Shown: positions 1 through 7,213, numbered from the stretch's first letter. The stretch is DNA of 8,820 nucleotides from Oscillospiraceae bacterium (GCA_020025545.1 JAHHRX010000039.1:1-8820); one strand, 5' to 3'. A program made the numbers and translations. Notes: generated from the sequence alone by a model not told the origin.

Positions 1-190
1 GATCCGAAGATATAAAAAGATGAGTTCGATCGGAAAAACTACAGGGAAAGTCCTGACAGTTGACTCATATTGACGGAATTAAACGACGGCACTAAAATAA
101 CCTGACACTTTTCGTTTACACTACCAGACCGTGTCCTTCCTGGAACACAACGTTGGAAAAACCAACCTCTGGACCGCGTGTACCGCATTG

Positions 191-208
191 TGGGCTTGAG
201 GCAGCCCA
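191..208 (-). terminator. Possible hairpin after the GH95 gene
   Basis: A perfect 6-bp inverted repeat, TGGGCT / AGCCCA with a 6-base loop, lies about 30 bases past the GH95 stop codon. It could end the minus-strand cluster, but no T-rich run follows on that strand, so it is at best a weak terminator. The rest of 1-237 shows no recognisable gene. Confidence 0.25.
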
Positions 209-237
209 TTTCCATTTCCCGCTCTTAAATCACCAAT

Positions 238-2724
238 TCAACAACCGGCCAATACCAATTCCCCATTTTCATTGGTCAAGCAATATGTTTTGCCCTTTGC
301 GGTCTTTAACTTAATACTTGCCTGTCCGTATCTAATTTCGCAAGCGCCTCCATTTTTGGACAGAATGACCGCCTCTTTCAGTTCCCCGTTTTGCCAATGA
401 ATATCCACTTCAAAGTTCCCTTTTGCACAGAGGCCATTCACTTCACCGTCTTTCCAGGCATCAGGGAGAGCTGGAAGCAGGTGAATGAACCCCATGTGAC
501 TCTGCATCAACATTTCGGTAACACCTGCCGTACCTCCCAAATTACCGTCGATCTGGAAAGGAGGATGTGTATCCCAAAGGTTGTCCAGCGTTCCGTTCTT
601 CAGTAGGTTCCCGTAAAGTTTGTAAGCACGGTTTCCGTCATGGAGGCGTGCCCATTGATTGAGTTTCCACCCCATACTCCAGCCGGTAGCACCGTCTCCT
701 CGATGTTCCAATACAATCTTCGAGGCCTCAGCGAGCTCAGGAGTAGTGATCGGTGAAAGGGTATGTCCCGGATGCAAGCCGAACAAGTGGTTTACATGAC
801 GGTGTTCATCCTTCGGATTATCAATATCCTTCGACCATTCCATCAACTGACCATAACGGCCGATTTGATACGGAGCGAGTTTTTCCAAGACTTCTTCCCA
901 TTGCCTGCGTTCCTTTTTATCGACACCCAATGCTTTCGACGCATCGATGGCGTCCAAAAGGATTTCACGGATAACGGCATGAACAAAAGTAGCACCCTGG
1001 TCGATTGGACCATGCTCCGGAGAGGTGGACGGGGCTGCCGTATAAGTTCCGTCTGACTTCTTCCAGAGATAGTCCACGGCAAATTGGGCACTGCTCTTGA
1101 TAAGGCCATAACCGGTTTCCTCCAGGAACTGCTTGTCGCGGGTATAGTCGTAATAGTCCCATACGTGGGTAGCCAACCATGGACCAGCCATCGGATTGAA
1201 GTTCCACGACATGTCCTCGCTTTCGAGCGGAGTCGTAAATCCGAAGATATTGCCCGAGATGGAAGCAGTCCAACCTCTGGCGCCGAAATAGGCCTGTGCG
1301 GTCTTTTCACCCGGCTTCACCAACGTCTTGATGAAATCAATCAAAGGCAAGGTACATTCTGCCAAGTTGGCAGAACCTGCCGGCCAGTAATTCATCTGTA
1401 CATTGATGTTGTTATGGTAGTCCACACGCCATGGCCCATCGACGTTGTTGTGCCAGAGACCTTGCAGATTTGCGGGCAAGTTCCCCGGACGCGAACTTGC
1501 AATCAACAGGTAACGCCCGAATTGGTAGTACAATTCTTCCAGATAGAAATCAGGCTTCCCCGCCCGGTAATTCTTCAAACGTTGCGGCGTCGGCATGTTG
1601 TCTGTTTTTCCGCCGCCGTTCAACGACAGGGATACACGGTTGAACAGGGAAACATAATCCTTATAATGCGCATCGAACAAGGCATCGTAACCCAATGCCA
1701 CTGCCTCCTTCATCCATGCAGCCGTAGTTGCTGATGGATTCACGCCCACATACGTCTTCGGATCGCTGAAATCCGGATTGAAATTGATTTGATAGTCGGT
1801 ATCGGCTGTTACCAGAAATACCACTTCGTCCGCTCCGGTTACACGCAGCCTGCCGTTTTGGTTGGAGAGTGTACCGCCCTTGGCTGCCGCATGGATACGG
1901 ATGACATATTCCATCTGGTTATTGTCCAAACGTGCGGTATAAACCAACCCATTGTTGCCGTCCGCTTCCATCTTTCCCGTAGAAACCGGATTGGGTTCAT
2001 AGCTGAATACCAAGTTTTGCCTGCCGGGCTTGTCTGCCTTGAAGCGGATGGCCATCACATTGTTTGGGTAGGAAACGAAGTAATTCCGTTCATAAGCGAC
2101 ACCGTCTTTATTGAACTGCACGATGGCCAAAGCTGCATCCAAGGACAGGATACGCCTGTAGTCGCTCATGCCGATGGAACTAAGCCCTGTTTCTATATAA
2201 AACTCGCCCATGGTGGTAAAGTTTCCGAAGCGGAATGGCTTTTCTCGCCACGATTCGTAAGGGACTTCGCTGTTGAAGTTCTTTTGTGTCAGTAGCGCTG
2301 CCTTTTTTTCATCACCATCGATGAAAGCCTGACGGATTTCATCCAGGATATGAGCCGATTGTTTGTTCACGTTCCAATAGGCTGCCGCGCCAGCCGACGT
2401 GTTCGGACCGCCACGCCATAAGGTCTTTTCATTGAATGTGATACGCTCCGCTTCGACCGACCCCATGATGTTGGCGCCCAGGCTGCCGTTACCGATAGGG
2501 AGCGATTGCGATTCCCAATCTGCATCCGGATTGGTTGCGGTATCACCGGCCGATTCCGGTTTGGTTTCGCCGTTCCACATAGCCGGGGTATTGCCGAACC
2601 AGACGGCTTTATTGACCAACGTATTGGGAGTGTCGAACCAGATGGAGAGCCCACGGGTATAGTCAGTGGCGTGTACGGGCAATGCCGTACACGCCACAAT
2701 TGCCAATTGAAATATCTTTTTCAT
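238..2724 (-). CDS. GH95 alpha-L-fucosidase (alpha-1,2 type), secreted
   Basis: This is an 828-residue glycoside hydrolase of family GH95, whose members mostly cleave terminal alpha-1,2-linked fucose from H-antigen and mucin glycans by inversion. Seen: an N-terminal signal peptide (MKKIFQLAIVACTALPVHA); an N-terminal beta-sandwich region with the hallmark stretch LPIGNGSLGANIMG; and a catalytic (alpha/alpha)6 barrel from about residue 380. The Asn-x-Asn pair in HNNINVQMNYWP falls at N439/N441, the Glu of SPEHGP at E570, and the Asp of FQIDGNLGG at D726. These line up with the Asn421/Asn423, Glu566 and Asp766 described for Bifidobacterium AfcA, so the enzyme looks catalytically complete. I start at the ATG at 2724; an in-frame TTG at 2730 is possible but less likely. 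Only 10 bases separate it from the GH109 stop, so the two are probably co-transcribed. Fine specificity (fucose or galactose) is inferred from the family. Confidence 0.93.
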   Translation of the reverse strand: MKKIFQLAIVACTALPVHATDYTRGLSIWFDTPNTLVNKAVWFGNTPAMWNGETKPESAGDTATNPDADWESQSLPIGNGSLGANIMGSVEAERITFNEKTLWRGGPNTSAGAAAYWNVNKQSAHILDEIRQAFIDGDEKKAALLTQKNFNSEVPYESWREKPFRFGNFTTMGEFYIETGLSSIGMSDYRRILSLDAALAIVQFNKDGVAYERNYFVSYPNNVMAIRFKADKPGRQNLVFSYEPNPVSTGKMEADGNNGLVYTARLDNNQMEYVIRIHAAAKGGTLSNQNGRLRVTGADEVVFLVTADTDYQINFNPDFSDPKTYVGVNPSATTAAWMKEAVALGYDALFDAHYKDYVSLFNRVSLSLNGGGKTDNMPTPQRLKNYRAGKPDFYLEELYYQFGRYLLIASSRPGNLPANLQGLWHNNVDGPWRVDYHNNINVQMNYWPAGSANLAECTLPLIDFIKTLVKPGEKTAQAYFGARGWTASISGNIFGFTTPLESEDMSWNFNPMAGPWLATHVWDYYDYTRDKQFLEETGYGLIKSSAQFAVDYLWKKSDGTYTAAPSTSPEHGPIDQGATFVHAVIREILLDAIDASKALGVDKKERRQWEEVLEKLAPYQIGRYGQLMEWSKDIDNPKDEHRHVNHLFGLHPGHTLSPITTPELAEASKIVLEHRGDGATGWSMGWKLNQWARLHDGNRAYKLYGNLLKNGTLDNLWDTHPPFQIDGNLGGTAGVTEMLMQSHMGFIHLLPALPDAWKDGEVNGLCAKGNFEVDIHWQNGELKEAVILSKNGGACEIRYGQASIKLKTAKGKTYCLTNENGELVLAGC

Positions 2725-2734
2725 TTTCAAAAGA

Positions 2735-4390
2735 TTAATTCTTGACCTTCAGCATCCGTTCAATTTGATTGTCAAGTTTGGCTGCTTCTTTTTCGTATTT
2801 CCCGGTTGCCGCGGCCTTCGTTTTTCCTTCCGCCTTTTTGGCGGCATCATAAAGCTCCCAAAGCTTCAACTTGGCAGTCGCTTCCTTCCGGGCCGCAGTG
2901 TAGGCTTCCGCATAGGCCTCCTGTACGGCTTCCTGTTCCGGTGTAGCATAAGCGTGAGCATATCCCTTCACTTCGTTCCAGTATCCGCGAGTAAAATCCG
3001 GGAAGGTAACGGCAGCACTGTTGTTGTCCATTGAGATGGCACCCAGTTCGCCCAAAGCACACCATTCCGCCATGTCGTATACATCCATGTCGAGAGGTAA
3101 ACCATGCTGCAAACAGTAAACCAGGCGAGCGTCCATCACATAGTCCATACCGCCATGCCCCAAGTGACGGCCCTTTTCTGCATACTTGTCCAAAATCGGG
3201 TGACGATACTTTTCCATCAATGCCTTCTTCTGTTCCGGGTTCAGGAACCCGTGGGCGTTGATAGCGTCCATCTTCGGAGCGTCCGTCCCTTCGAGAGCAT
3301 CTCCAGCAATGGCAAATTCCTCTGTCGGATACTTGGTAGCATAGCCCTTGGTACCGGTGAGCTTAAACAAACGGTTGTAGGGTTGCGGCGTCATCACGTT
3401 ATGCTGGATCTCCACGACCTTGCCCTTGGCCGTGCGCATCAAGGTCGTAGTGTGGTCACCGTTACGGAATTTTTCAGGTTCCTTGCCTGTGTTCTTTTCC
3501 ACCCATTCCTTGCCGGCAAAACTTTCCGTATCCATGGCAATCAGAGTGGTGAATCGGTCGCCACGGTGAATGTTCATGCATTGTGCCACAGGACCGAGGC
3601 CGTGTGTGGCATAGAGATCTCCCCGGTTTTCCATGTTGTACTTCATGCGCCAATGGAGGTTATCATCATCATTATCATTCGGGTCTTTCCAGTAATACTT
3701 CCAAAATCCGGACAATTCGTGGATATAGGCACCTTCCGCACGGATCACTTCACCGAATACACCGTCCTGAGCCATTAACAACGCCTTCATCTCATAGTCA
3801 TCGTAGCAGCAGTTTTCAAGGATGAAGCAATGGAGACGGGTCCTTTCGGACAAGTCAATCAAGTCCCAGCATTGTTCGAGATTCATGGCCGAGGGCACTT
3901 CGATCGCCGCATGCTTGCCGTTCTCCATTGCACACTTGGCTACCGGGAAGTGATGGTTCCAGTCTGTTGCAATGTAAATCAAGTCCACGTCCGGACGCTT
4001 GCAGAGTTCTTCATATCCCTTTTCACCATAATAGATGGCAGCTGGAGCCAAACCTGCGTTGCGGAGATGAACCTGCTGTGCCTCGGCGCGCATTTCCTCA
4101 TAGTCACAGAGTGCAACGATTTCTACCCCAGGAATTTGGCAGAACCGGATTACTGCCGACGGGCCACGCATGCCCAAGCCTACGAAACCGACACGCACGG
4201 TCTTGACGGGAGCAGCCGTCAAACCCAAAACGTGTTCCTGACCGGCAGGACGTTCCGGAGATTCAATCACGATGGTACCCTTGTCCCAATGCCATTTGGT
4301 AGAAGGTGACAACGACTGTGCATTTGCAACCCGGAATTCCAGAACCGACACTGCCAGCAATGCTACGGCCAACATTTTCTTCAATTTCAT
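2735..4390 (-). CDS. GH109 alpha-N-acetylgalactosaminidase (Gfo/Idh/MocA fold), secreted
   Basis: This is a 551-residue protein with a Sec-type signal peptide (MKLKKMLAVALLAVSV..., cleavage near ANA-QS) followed by a Gfo/Idh/MocA oxidoreductase fold. The NAD-binding Rossmann motif GxGxxG is at G71-L-G-M-R-G76, and TDWNHHFPVAKCAMENGKH is at about 142-160. GH109 enzymes keep NAD bound and hydrolyse terminal alpha-GalNAc (blood-group A) by transient oxidation. Tyr196 in NCCYDD and His263 in ATHGLGPVAQ sit where the Elizabethkingia enzyme has its catalytic Tyr179 and His228. The conserved WRMKYN block (248-252) and the C-terminal FPDFTRGYWN also fit. The frame is open to 4672, but only the ATG at 4390 gives a signal peptide, and the upstream part overlaps a decayed gene. 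A Lys/Ala/Glu-rich tail (last ~50 residues) probably forms a helix. The GH95 gene follows closely, consistent with one transcript. An inactive or differently specific Gfo/Idh protein is the alternative. Confidence 0.88.
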   Translation of the reverse strand: MKLKKMLAVALLAVSVLEFRVANAQSLSPSTKWHWDKGTIVIESPERPAGQEHVLGLTAAPVKTVRVGFVGLGMRGPSAVIRFCQIPGVEIVALCDYEEMRAEAQQVHLRNAGLAPAAIYYGEKGYEELCKRPDVDLIYIATDWNHHFPVAKCAMENGKHAAIEVPSAMNLEQCWDLIDLSERTRLHCFILENCCYDDYEMKALLMAQDGVFGEVIRAEGAYIHELSGFWKYYWKDPNDNDDDNLHWRMKYNMENRGDLYATHGLGPVAQCMNIHRGDRFTTLIAMDTESFAGKEWVEKNTGKEPEKFRNGDHTTTLMRTAKGKVVEIQHNVMTPQPYNRLFKLTGTKGYATKYPTEEFAIAGDALEGTDAPKMDAINAHGFLNPEQKKALMEKYRHPILDKYAEKGRHLGHGGMDYVMDARLVYCLQHGLPLDMDVYDMAEWCALGELGAISMDNNSAAVTFPDFTRGYWNEVKGYAHAYATPEQEAVQEAYAEAYTAARKEATAKLKLWELYDAAKKAEGKTKAAATGKYEKEAAKLDNQIERMLKVKN

Positions 4391-4418
4391 GTTTAAATAA
4401 GTTTTTAGGATTAGTAAA

Positions 4419-4676
4419 TTATTTTGCCGTGCCATAAACGATATCCATTTTACAGGATGGACCGACCACCCATTCCCAATCTTCCATCTGGCGGACGTGT
4501 ACATTGGCAGAAAGAGCACAACCAATACTTTCAGGCGGGGCGGTAAATAGCTTATATCCCCCTTCGCTGCATCCTCACAAAAACAGGGCCCACAGATGCA
4601 ACAAAAGTCTTTCCCGAATTTGCGGCAAACGTCCGTCGCCAAATAGATAATCCCGATCTTCATTCTTACCAACTTT
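4419..4676 (-). pseudogene. Decayed gene remnant, C-terminal fragment of an unrecognised secreted protein
   Basis: Between the acyltransferase and GH109 one minus-strand frame reads like protein but is broken by a TGA at 4575-4577. After the TGA it gives 51 codons starting GCSEGGYKLFTAPPES and ending SCKMDIVYGTAK, then TAA at 4419-4421. The part before the TGA is a hydrophobic run (RERLLLHLWALFL), and the TGA plus GCS sits where a lipobox would be. My reading is a lipoprotein signal directly joined to a C-terminal tail after an internal deletion, then a nonsense mutation. No ATG is visible in frame. The frame happens to be the same as that of the acyltransferase, whose TAA lies just upstream. 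I do not recognise the family. It could also be non-coding spacer that reads well by chance. Confidence 0.4.
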
Positions 4677-5762
4677 TTAAATCTTCAGGAATATCCTGTG
4701 CCGATACATGAATCTGAGGATAAGAAACAGAAGTATAAAATTGGCGACTGTCAACCACACGGGATAATACGCTCCCAGATACTGTTCCAGACCATAAGAG
4801 ACGGAATGAACCACACAACGGAAATTCACGGTTTCTCCCAGCAGGTAAGCGGTAATGGAGTTCATGCCATATATTTTCAGCCATTCCAGACCCCGGCGGT
4901 GCCCCTTGCAGTCCACCCAATAGTAGAAAAATCCCATCAGCAGGAAACAGTACCCTCCGGAAAGCAAAGTCATGCTGCACGACCAGATCCTCTTGATGAC
5001 CGGAATCTGCCAGCTCCACAGCCATCCGCCCGCAACCAGAAGCAGCCCCGTGACGAAAAGCCGTTTTACGGTTTTCCGTCCGTCGTTTTTACCATCCTTC
5101 ATCATCCGTCCGGCAAACGTGCCCAGCATCACCGTCACTCCGAATGTCAGACTGCTCCATATCCAGGTGTAGGAGGGATCTCCCCTGAACCGTCCCAATA
5201 CGGCCGCATCCAGACGGCCGGCAAAATTGCCTTCCGGGGTAAAGTCTCCAGCAAAAGTCATTGGCAACCAGTATGCCAGCAGGAGGACGGCAGTGGCCAA
5301 CACCTGCATCCGCACCGTACAGTGCAGCAACAGCAGTGCCGCTATCAGATAGCCGACAGCTATCGCCTGCAAGGTATTGTTGTATAGATAAACATGTCCC
5401 CAGTCAAGCCCCAGGAGATTTCCCTGTACTACCATACCAAGCAAGAACAGCAGCAGGAAACGCCTGGCTATTTTACGGTAAACCGCATTCCTGTCCGGAA
5501 TGTCTCCGTACTTGGCAAAGGAGAACGGCATGGAGGCTCCTGTCATGAACAGGAACAGCGGCATCACCAGATCCCAGAAACGGAATCCCTCCCACACCTC
5601 ATGATCAAACTGATAAAGGACGGAAGTCATCCACGGGAAGTCCATCTGCTGCCCCAAAGCCATCAGTATCGGTTGAAAAAATACCAGCAGAAACAGATCA
5701 AGGCCTCTCAGTATGTCAAGAGAATCCAGACGGGAAGATGTTTTTACGGAGTTCATAAGCAT
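4677..5762 (-). CDS. NagX/HGSNAT-like membrane acyltransferase (DUF5009 type)
   Basis: This 361-residue multispanning inner-membrane protein resembles heparan-alpha-glucosaminide N-acetyltransferase and bacterial NagX/YeiB-type acyltransferases (COG4299). Seen: the family opening RLDSLDILRGLDLFLLVFF; then FDHEVWEGFRFWDLVMPLFLF with His54 in the position of the catalytic histidine of this family; and LQAIAVGYLIAALLLLHC, with about ten hydrophobic segments in all and a basic C-terminal end (MYRHRIFLKI). Known relatives pass an acetyl group from cytosolic acetyl-CoA to an amino sugar across the membrane; the bacterial substrate is mostly unknown. Its place among GalNAc- and fucose-releasing enzymes suggests a role with amino sugars from host glycans, which is inference. 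The start at 5762 overlaps the upstream frame by 10 bases; a second ATG at 5756 forms an ATGA overlap with the upstream TGA. Both suggest translational coupling. No break is visible in the frame. Confidence 0.85.
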   Translation of the reverse strand: MLMNSVKTSSRLDSLDILRGLDLFLLVFFQPILMALGQQMDFPWMTSVLYQFDHEVWEGFRFWDLVMPLFLFMTGASMPFSFAKYGDIPDRNAVYRKIARRFLLLFLLGMVVQGNLLGLDWGHVYLYNNTLQAIAVGYLIAALLLLHCTVRMQVLATAVLLLAYWLPMTFAGDFTPEGNFAGRLDAAVLGRFRGDPSYTWIWSSLTFGVTVMLGTFAGRMMKDGKNDGRKTVKRLFVTGLLLVAGGWLWSWQIPVIKRIWSCSMTLLSGGYCFLLMGFFYYWVDCKGHRRGLEWLKIYGMNSITAYLLGETVNFRCVVHSVSYGLEQYLGAYYPVWLTVANFILLFLILRFMYRHRIFLKI

Positions 5763-6295
5763 GGGTCAGTCCTCATTTGTCTTTTCATATTTTCAAACCG
5801 AATATCTCCGATGGATAGAGCATGAGGTAAAACATGTTCCTCAATCTCTACGTTCCTGCAACCGTTCAGGACAAACAATTCCTTGTGCCCAGCATCCGTA
5901 CCTGGCAACTGTTCCACTTCATTATCCTTGAATACCAGCCCTTCGGTACTCTTGGCATAAAGCACCGGATTTCCGGAAAGTTGGAACCGGTTGCCGATGA
6001 TGCGTACATTCCGGTGTACGGGGCGGTTGCGAATCTCCACTTCAGGCGTGCAGTTCATGTTCGCTACACAATCATGCCCCGGTTCCAGAGCCTGGGGAAC
6101 CGGGCGGTCCGGAGCCACTTCCTCCGCCCTGGCTGTGGCGAGGGTATTCCATCCATGGCGATAGAAGAAGTGCTGGTTTTCATAAGTATGGGGATGGATC
6201 CCGCAGTCGGCAACGAACACGGTGTCCTGTTGTCGGGCCTGCACACTGGCGGATGCCTGCAAAAGGGAAAAAACTGCAGCCAGGACAATCTTCAT
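5753..6295 (-). CDS. Internally deleted GH110 alpha-1,3-galactosidase reading frame, probably inactive
   Basis: This 180-residue frame is built from pieces of a GH110 enzyme, a right-handed beta-helix family of about 600 residues that removes terminal alpha-1,3-galactose from blood-group B and related glycans. Pieces in order: signal peptide (residues 1-20) and mature start DTVFVADCGIHPHTYEN (24-40); HFFYRHGWNTL (42-52); DRPVPQALEPGHDC and CTPEVEIRN (63-90); RPVHRNVRIIGNRF, PVLYAKSTEGL and the C-terminal end (91-180). Each piece fits my memory of GH110 in the right order, but hundreds of residues between them are missing, with apparent junctions near 6175, 6109 and 6025. Most of the catalytic beta-helix is gone, so activity is unlikely. 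The frame stays open and its TGA overlaps the acyltransferase start. I prefer the ATG at 6295, which begins the signal peptide; an ATG at 6316 lies almost on the predicted transcription start. Family assignment is fairly sure; the deletions await alignment. Confidence 0.7.
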   Translation of the reverse strand: MKIVLAAVFSLLQASASVQARQQDTVFVADCGIHPHTYENQHFFYRHGWNTLATARAEEVAPDRPVPQALEPGHDCVANMNCTPEVEIRNRPVHRNVRIIGNRFQLSGNPVLYAKSTEGLVFKDNEVEQLPGTDAGHKELFVLNGCRNVEIEEHVLPHALSIGDIRFENMKRQMRTDPCL

Positions 6296-6321
6296 AATAC
6301 ATGGATTACAATACAACCATG

Positions 6322-6329
6322 CAAATATA
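6322..6329 (-). promoter_or_regulatory. Putative -7 box for the glycosidase cluster
   Basis: The minus strand reads TATATTTG, an exact match to the Bacteroidota -7 consensus TAnnTTTG. It lies 26 bases upstream of the ATG at 6295, which implies a leader of about 20 bases. No good TTTG (-33) element lies at the usual distance upstream, so this is a moderate call. It would drive the minus-strand genes from the GH110 frame on. Confidence 0.45.
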
Positions 6330-6936
6330 TAAAGATCAATTAACTTTTTAATTTATTTTTCGAAAAAACATTTACGATAACGAAGTAAGGAACAGCTGCC
6401 TTTCAATTTGTGAGATACGTCCATCAGACAGGAGTTATCAATAACAAATGCCAGGGATAAAATTTAAAAAGGTCCGAAATCGCTCCTCTCGGCAGGATGC
6501 TTTTTACCGACGTATTCCAGTTCTGCCACGAGCCTTTTCCCAAGGCCATGAGATTATATCCATTCATGAGGAACTCAACAATCCTGCCGATGAAATAAGC
6601 GATGCCGGAACGCTCCAGTACGGCGATGATACTTTCCAGACGGGAGGTATCCTTATCTTGGGATTCCTCTTTCAGGCTATTTCCAGGCATATCCGCGCAC
6701 GAACTCCCAAAACAGCACTTTTCGAAGTATATTTACCACAAAAAGAAAGCACCTTGTCGGAGAGAAGATGGGACTTCTGCATACTGGAAATACAGGAGAT
6801 CATTTCACATCATCGGTCGTGTAAACAAAAACCGGCTCTAACCGAATGAAACTCCAATCCCGGACAGGGACACCTGCGTCGATAAGAGACTGCCTGATTG
6901 GTGGGAATAGCGCATGAACCAGGGTTACCTGGGCCC
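6330..6936. other. Gene-poor spacer between the glycosidase cluster and tRNA-Ser
   Basis: About 600 bases without a convincing gene. The longest frames are an 88-codon minus-strand frame (6424-6690, from ATG; open further upstream through GSSCADMPGNS) and a 133-codon plus-strand frame (6448-6849) lying over it. Neither resembles a family I know, and neither has a recognisable promoter or start context. The minus-strand frame contains a Cys after small residues, followed by a polar stretch (ADMPGNSLKEESQDKD), a pattern seen at the start of secreted lipoproteins, but no proper signal peptide precedes it. Given the two broken genes downstream, decayed coding DNA is a fair guess. No integrase, IS end or tRNA-derived direct repeat is visible. 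Confidence 0.4.
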
Positions 6937-6975
6937 AAAAACAAAATGCACTGTAAATGGGTATTTTACAGTACA
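6937..6975 (-). terminator. Rho-independent terminator of tRNA-Ser
   Basis: On the minus strand TGTACTGTAAA pairs with TTTACAGTGCA across a 7-base loop (11-bp stem with one G-U pair, 6947-6975), followed at once by TTTTGTTTTT (6946-6937). It starts 23 bases past the tRNA CCA end, as expected for a single tRNA transcript. Confidence 0.8.
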
Positions 6976-6998
6976 TTGATTGATTATTCGTCGTATTT

Positions 6999-7086
6999 TG
7001 GCGGAAAGTGAGGGATTCGAACCCCCGGAACCTTGCGGTTCAACGGTTTTCAAGACCGCCGCGATCGACCACTCCGCCAACTTTCC
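6999..7086 (-). tRNA. tRNA-Ser (anticodon UGA)
   Basis: An 88-base tRNA on the minus strand. The acceptor stem is GGAAAGT (7086-7080) with ACTTTCC (7009-7003), discriminator G and an encoded CCA (7001-6999). The D-arm region (GGCGGAGTGGTCGATCGC), the anticodon loop CTTGAAA with anticodon TGA, a long variable arm built on GAACCGCAAGGTTC as in class II tRNAs, and the T arm GGGTTCGAATCCC are all present. The long arm and TGA anticodon make it serine, reading UCA and related codons. It has its own promoter and terminator, so it is probably a single-gene unit. Its 3' end faces the glycosidase cluster. Confidence 0.97.
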
Positions 7087-7091
7087 GGGGA

Positions 7092-7123
7092 CAAAAGTAG
7101 CACCGTTTTTCCAATCCGCCAAA
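7092..7123 (-). promoter_or_regulatory. Bacteroidota-type promoter of tRNA-Ser
   Basis: On the minus strand TTTG (7123-7120) is followed after 20 bases by TACTTTTG (7099-7092), an exact fit to the primary sigma factor pattern TTTG-N19/20-TAnnTTTG. Transcription would start at about the first base of the tRNA, so little or no 5' leader is expected. Confidence 0.8.
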
Positions 7124-7181
7124 TCTTTACCGCGATTTATCGCCCGCAACCGCCGTCCGAAAATCAAAATCAGCCGATAAT

Positions 7182-7213
7182 TTTCTTCTTTAGCCGAAAA
7201 TTGCATATCTTTG
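7182..7213 (+). promoter_or_regulatory. Putative promoter of the HU-aminotransferase unit
   Basis: TATCTTTG at 7206-7213 matches the Bacteroidota -7 box TAnnTTTG exactly. TTTC at 7182-7185, 20 bases upstream, is a 3-of-4 match to the -33 box. Transcription would begin near 7220, giving a leader of about 40 bases before the ATG at 7259. The promoter diverges from that of tRNA-Ser in a region of about 170 bases. Confidence 0.6.

Noticed and set aside
2..73. Short plus-strand frame running in from the window edge, ending MSSIGKTTGKVLTVDSY then TGA
   Set aside because: Only 23 residues are visible, with no recognisable motif; it might be the end of a gene outside the window but cannot be supported.
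843..2295. Several frames of 100-216 codons on both strands within the GH95 gene
   Set aside because: They overlap a complete, motif-rich GH95 gene and have no family features; they are shadow frames.
3655..3690. Repeat-like run of atc/att triplets that could be a microsatellite
   Set aside because: It encodes an Asp/Asn-rich loop (NDNDDDN) of GH109 in frame, just before the conserved LHWRMKYN, so it needs no other explanation.
3104..3778. A 224-codon plus-strand frame opposite the GH109 gene
   Set aside because: It is antisense to conserved GH109 motifs and its sequence resembles no protein family.
4391..4672. Extension of the GH109 frame to an upstream TTG start (645 residues)
   Set aside because: The extension would bury the signal peptide, has odd Cys-rich content and overlaps the decayed remnant; the ATG at 4390 is far better.
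6919..6932. Short palindrome CCAGG-GTTA-CCTGG
   Set aside because: Five base pairs only, with no T run or known operator context; likely chance.
6999..7020. tRNA-Ser 3' end as an attachment site with a second copy elsewhere in the window
   Set aside because: No repeat of the tRNA 3' sequence was found to the left and there is no integrase gene in view.
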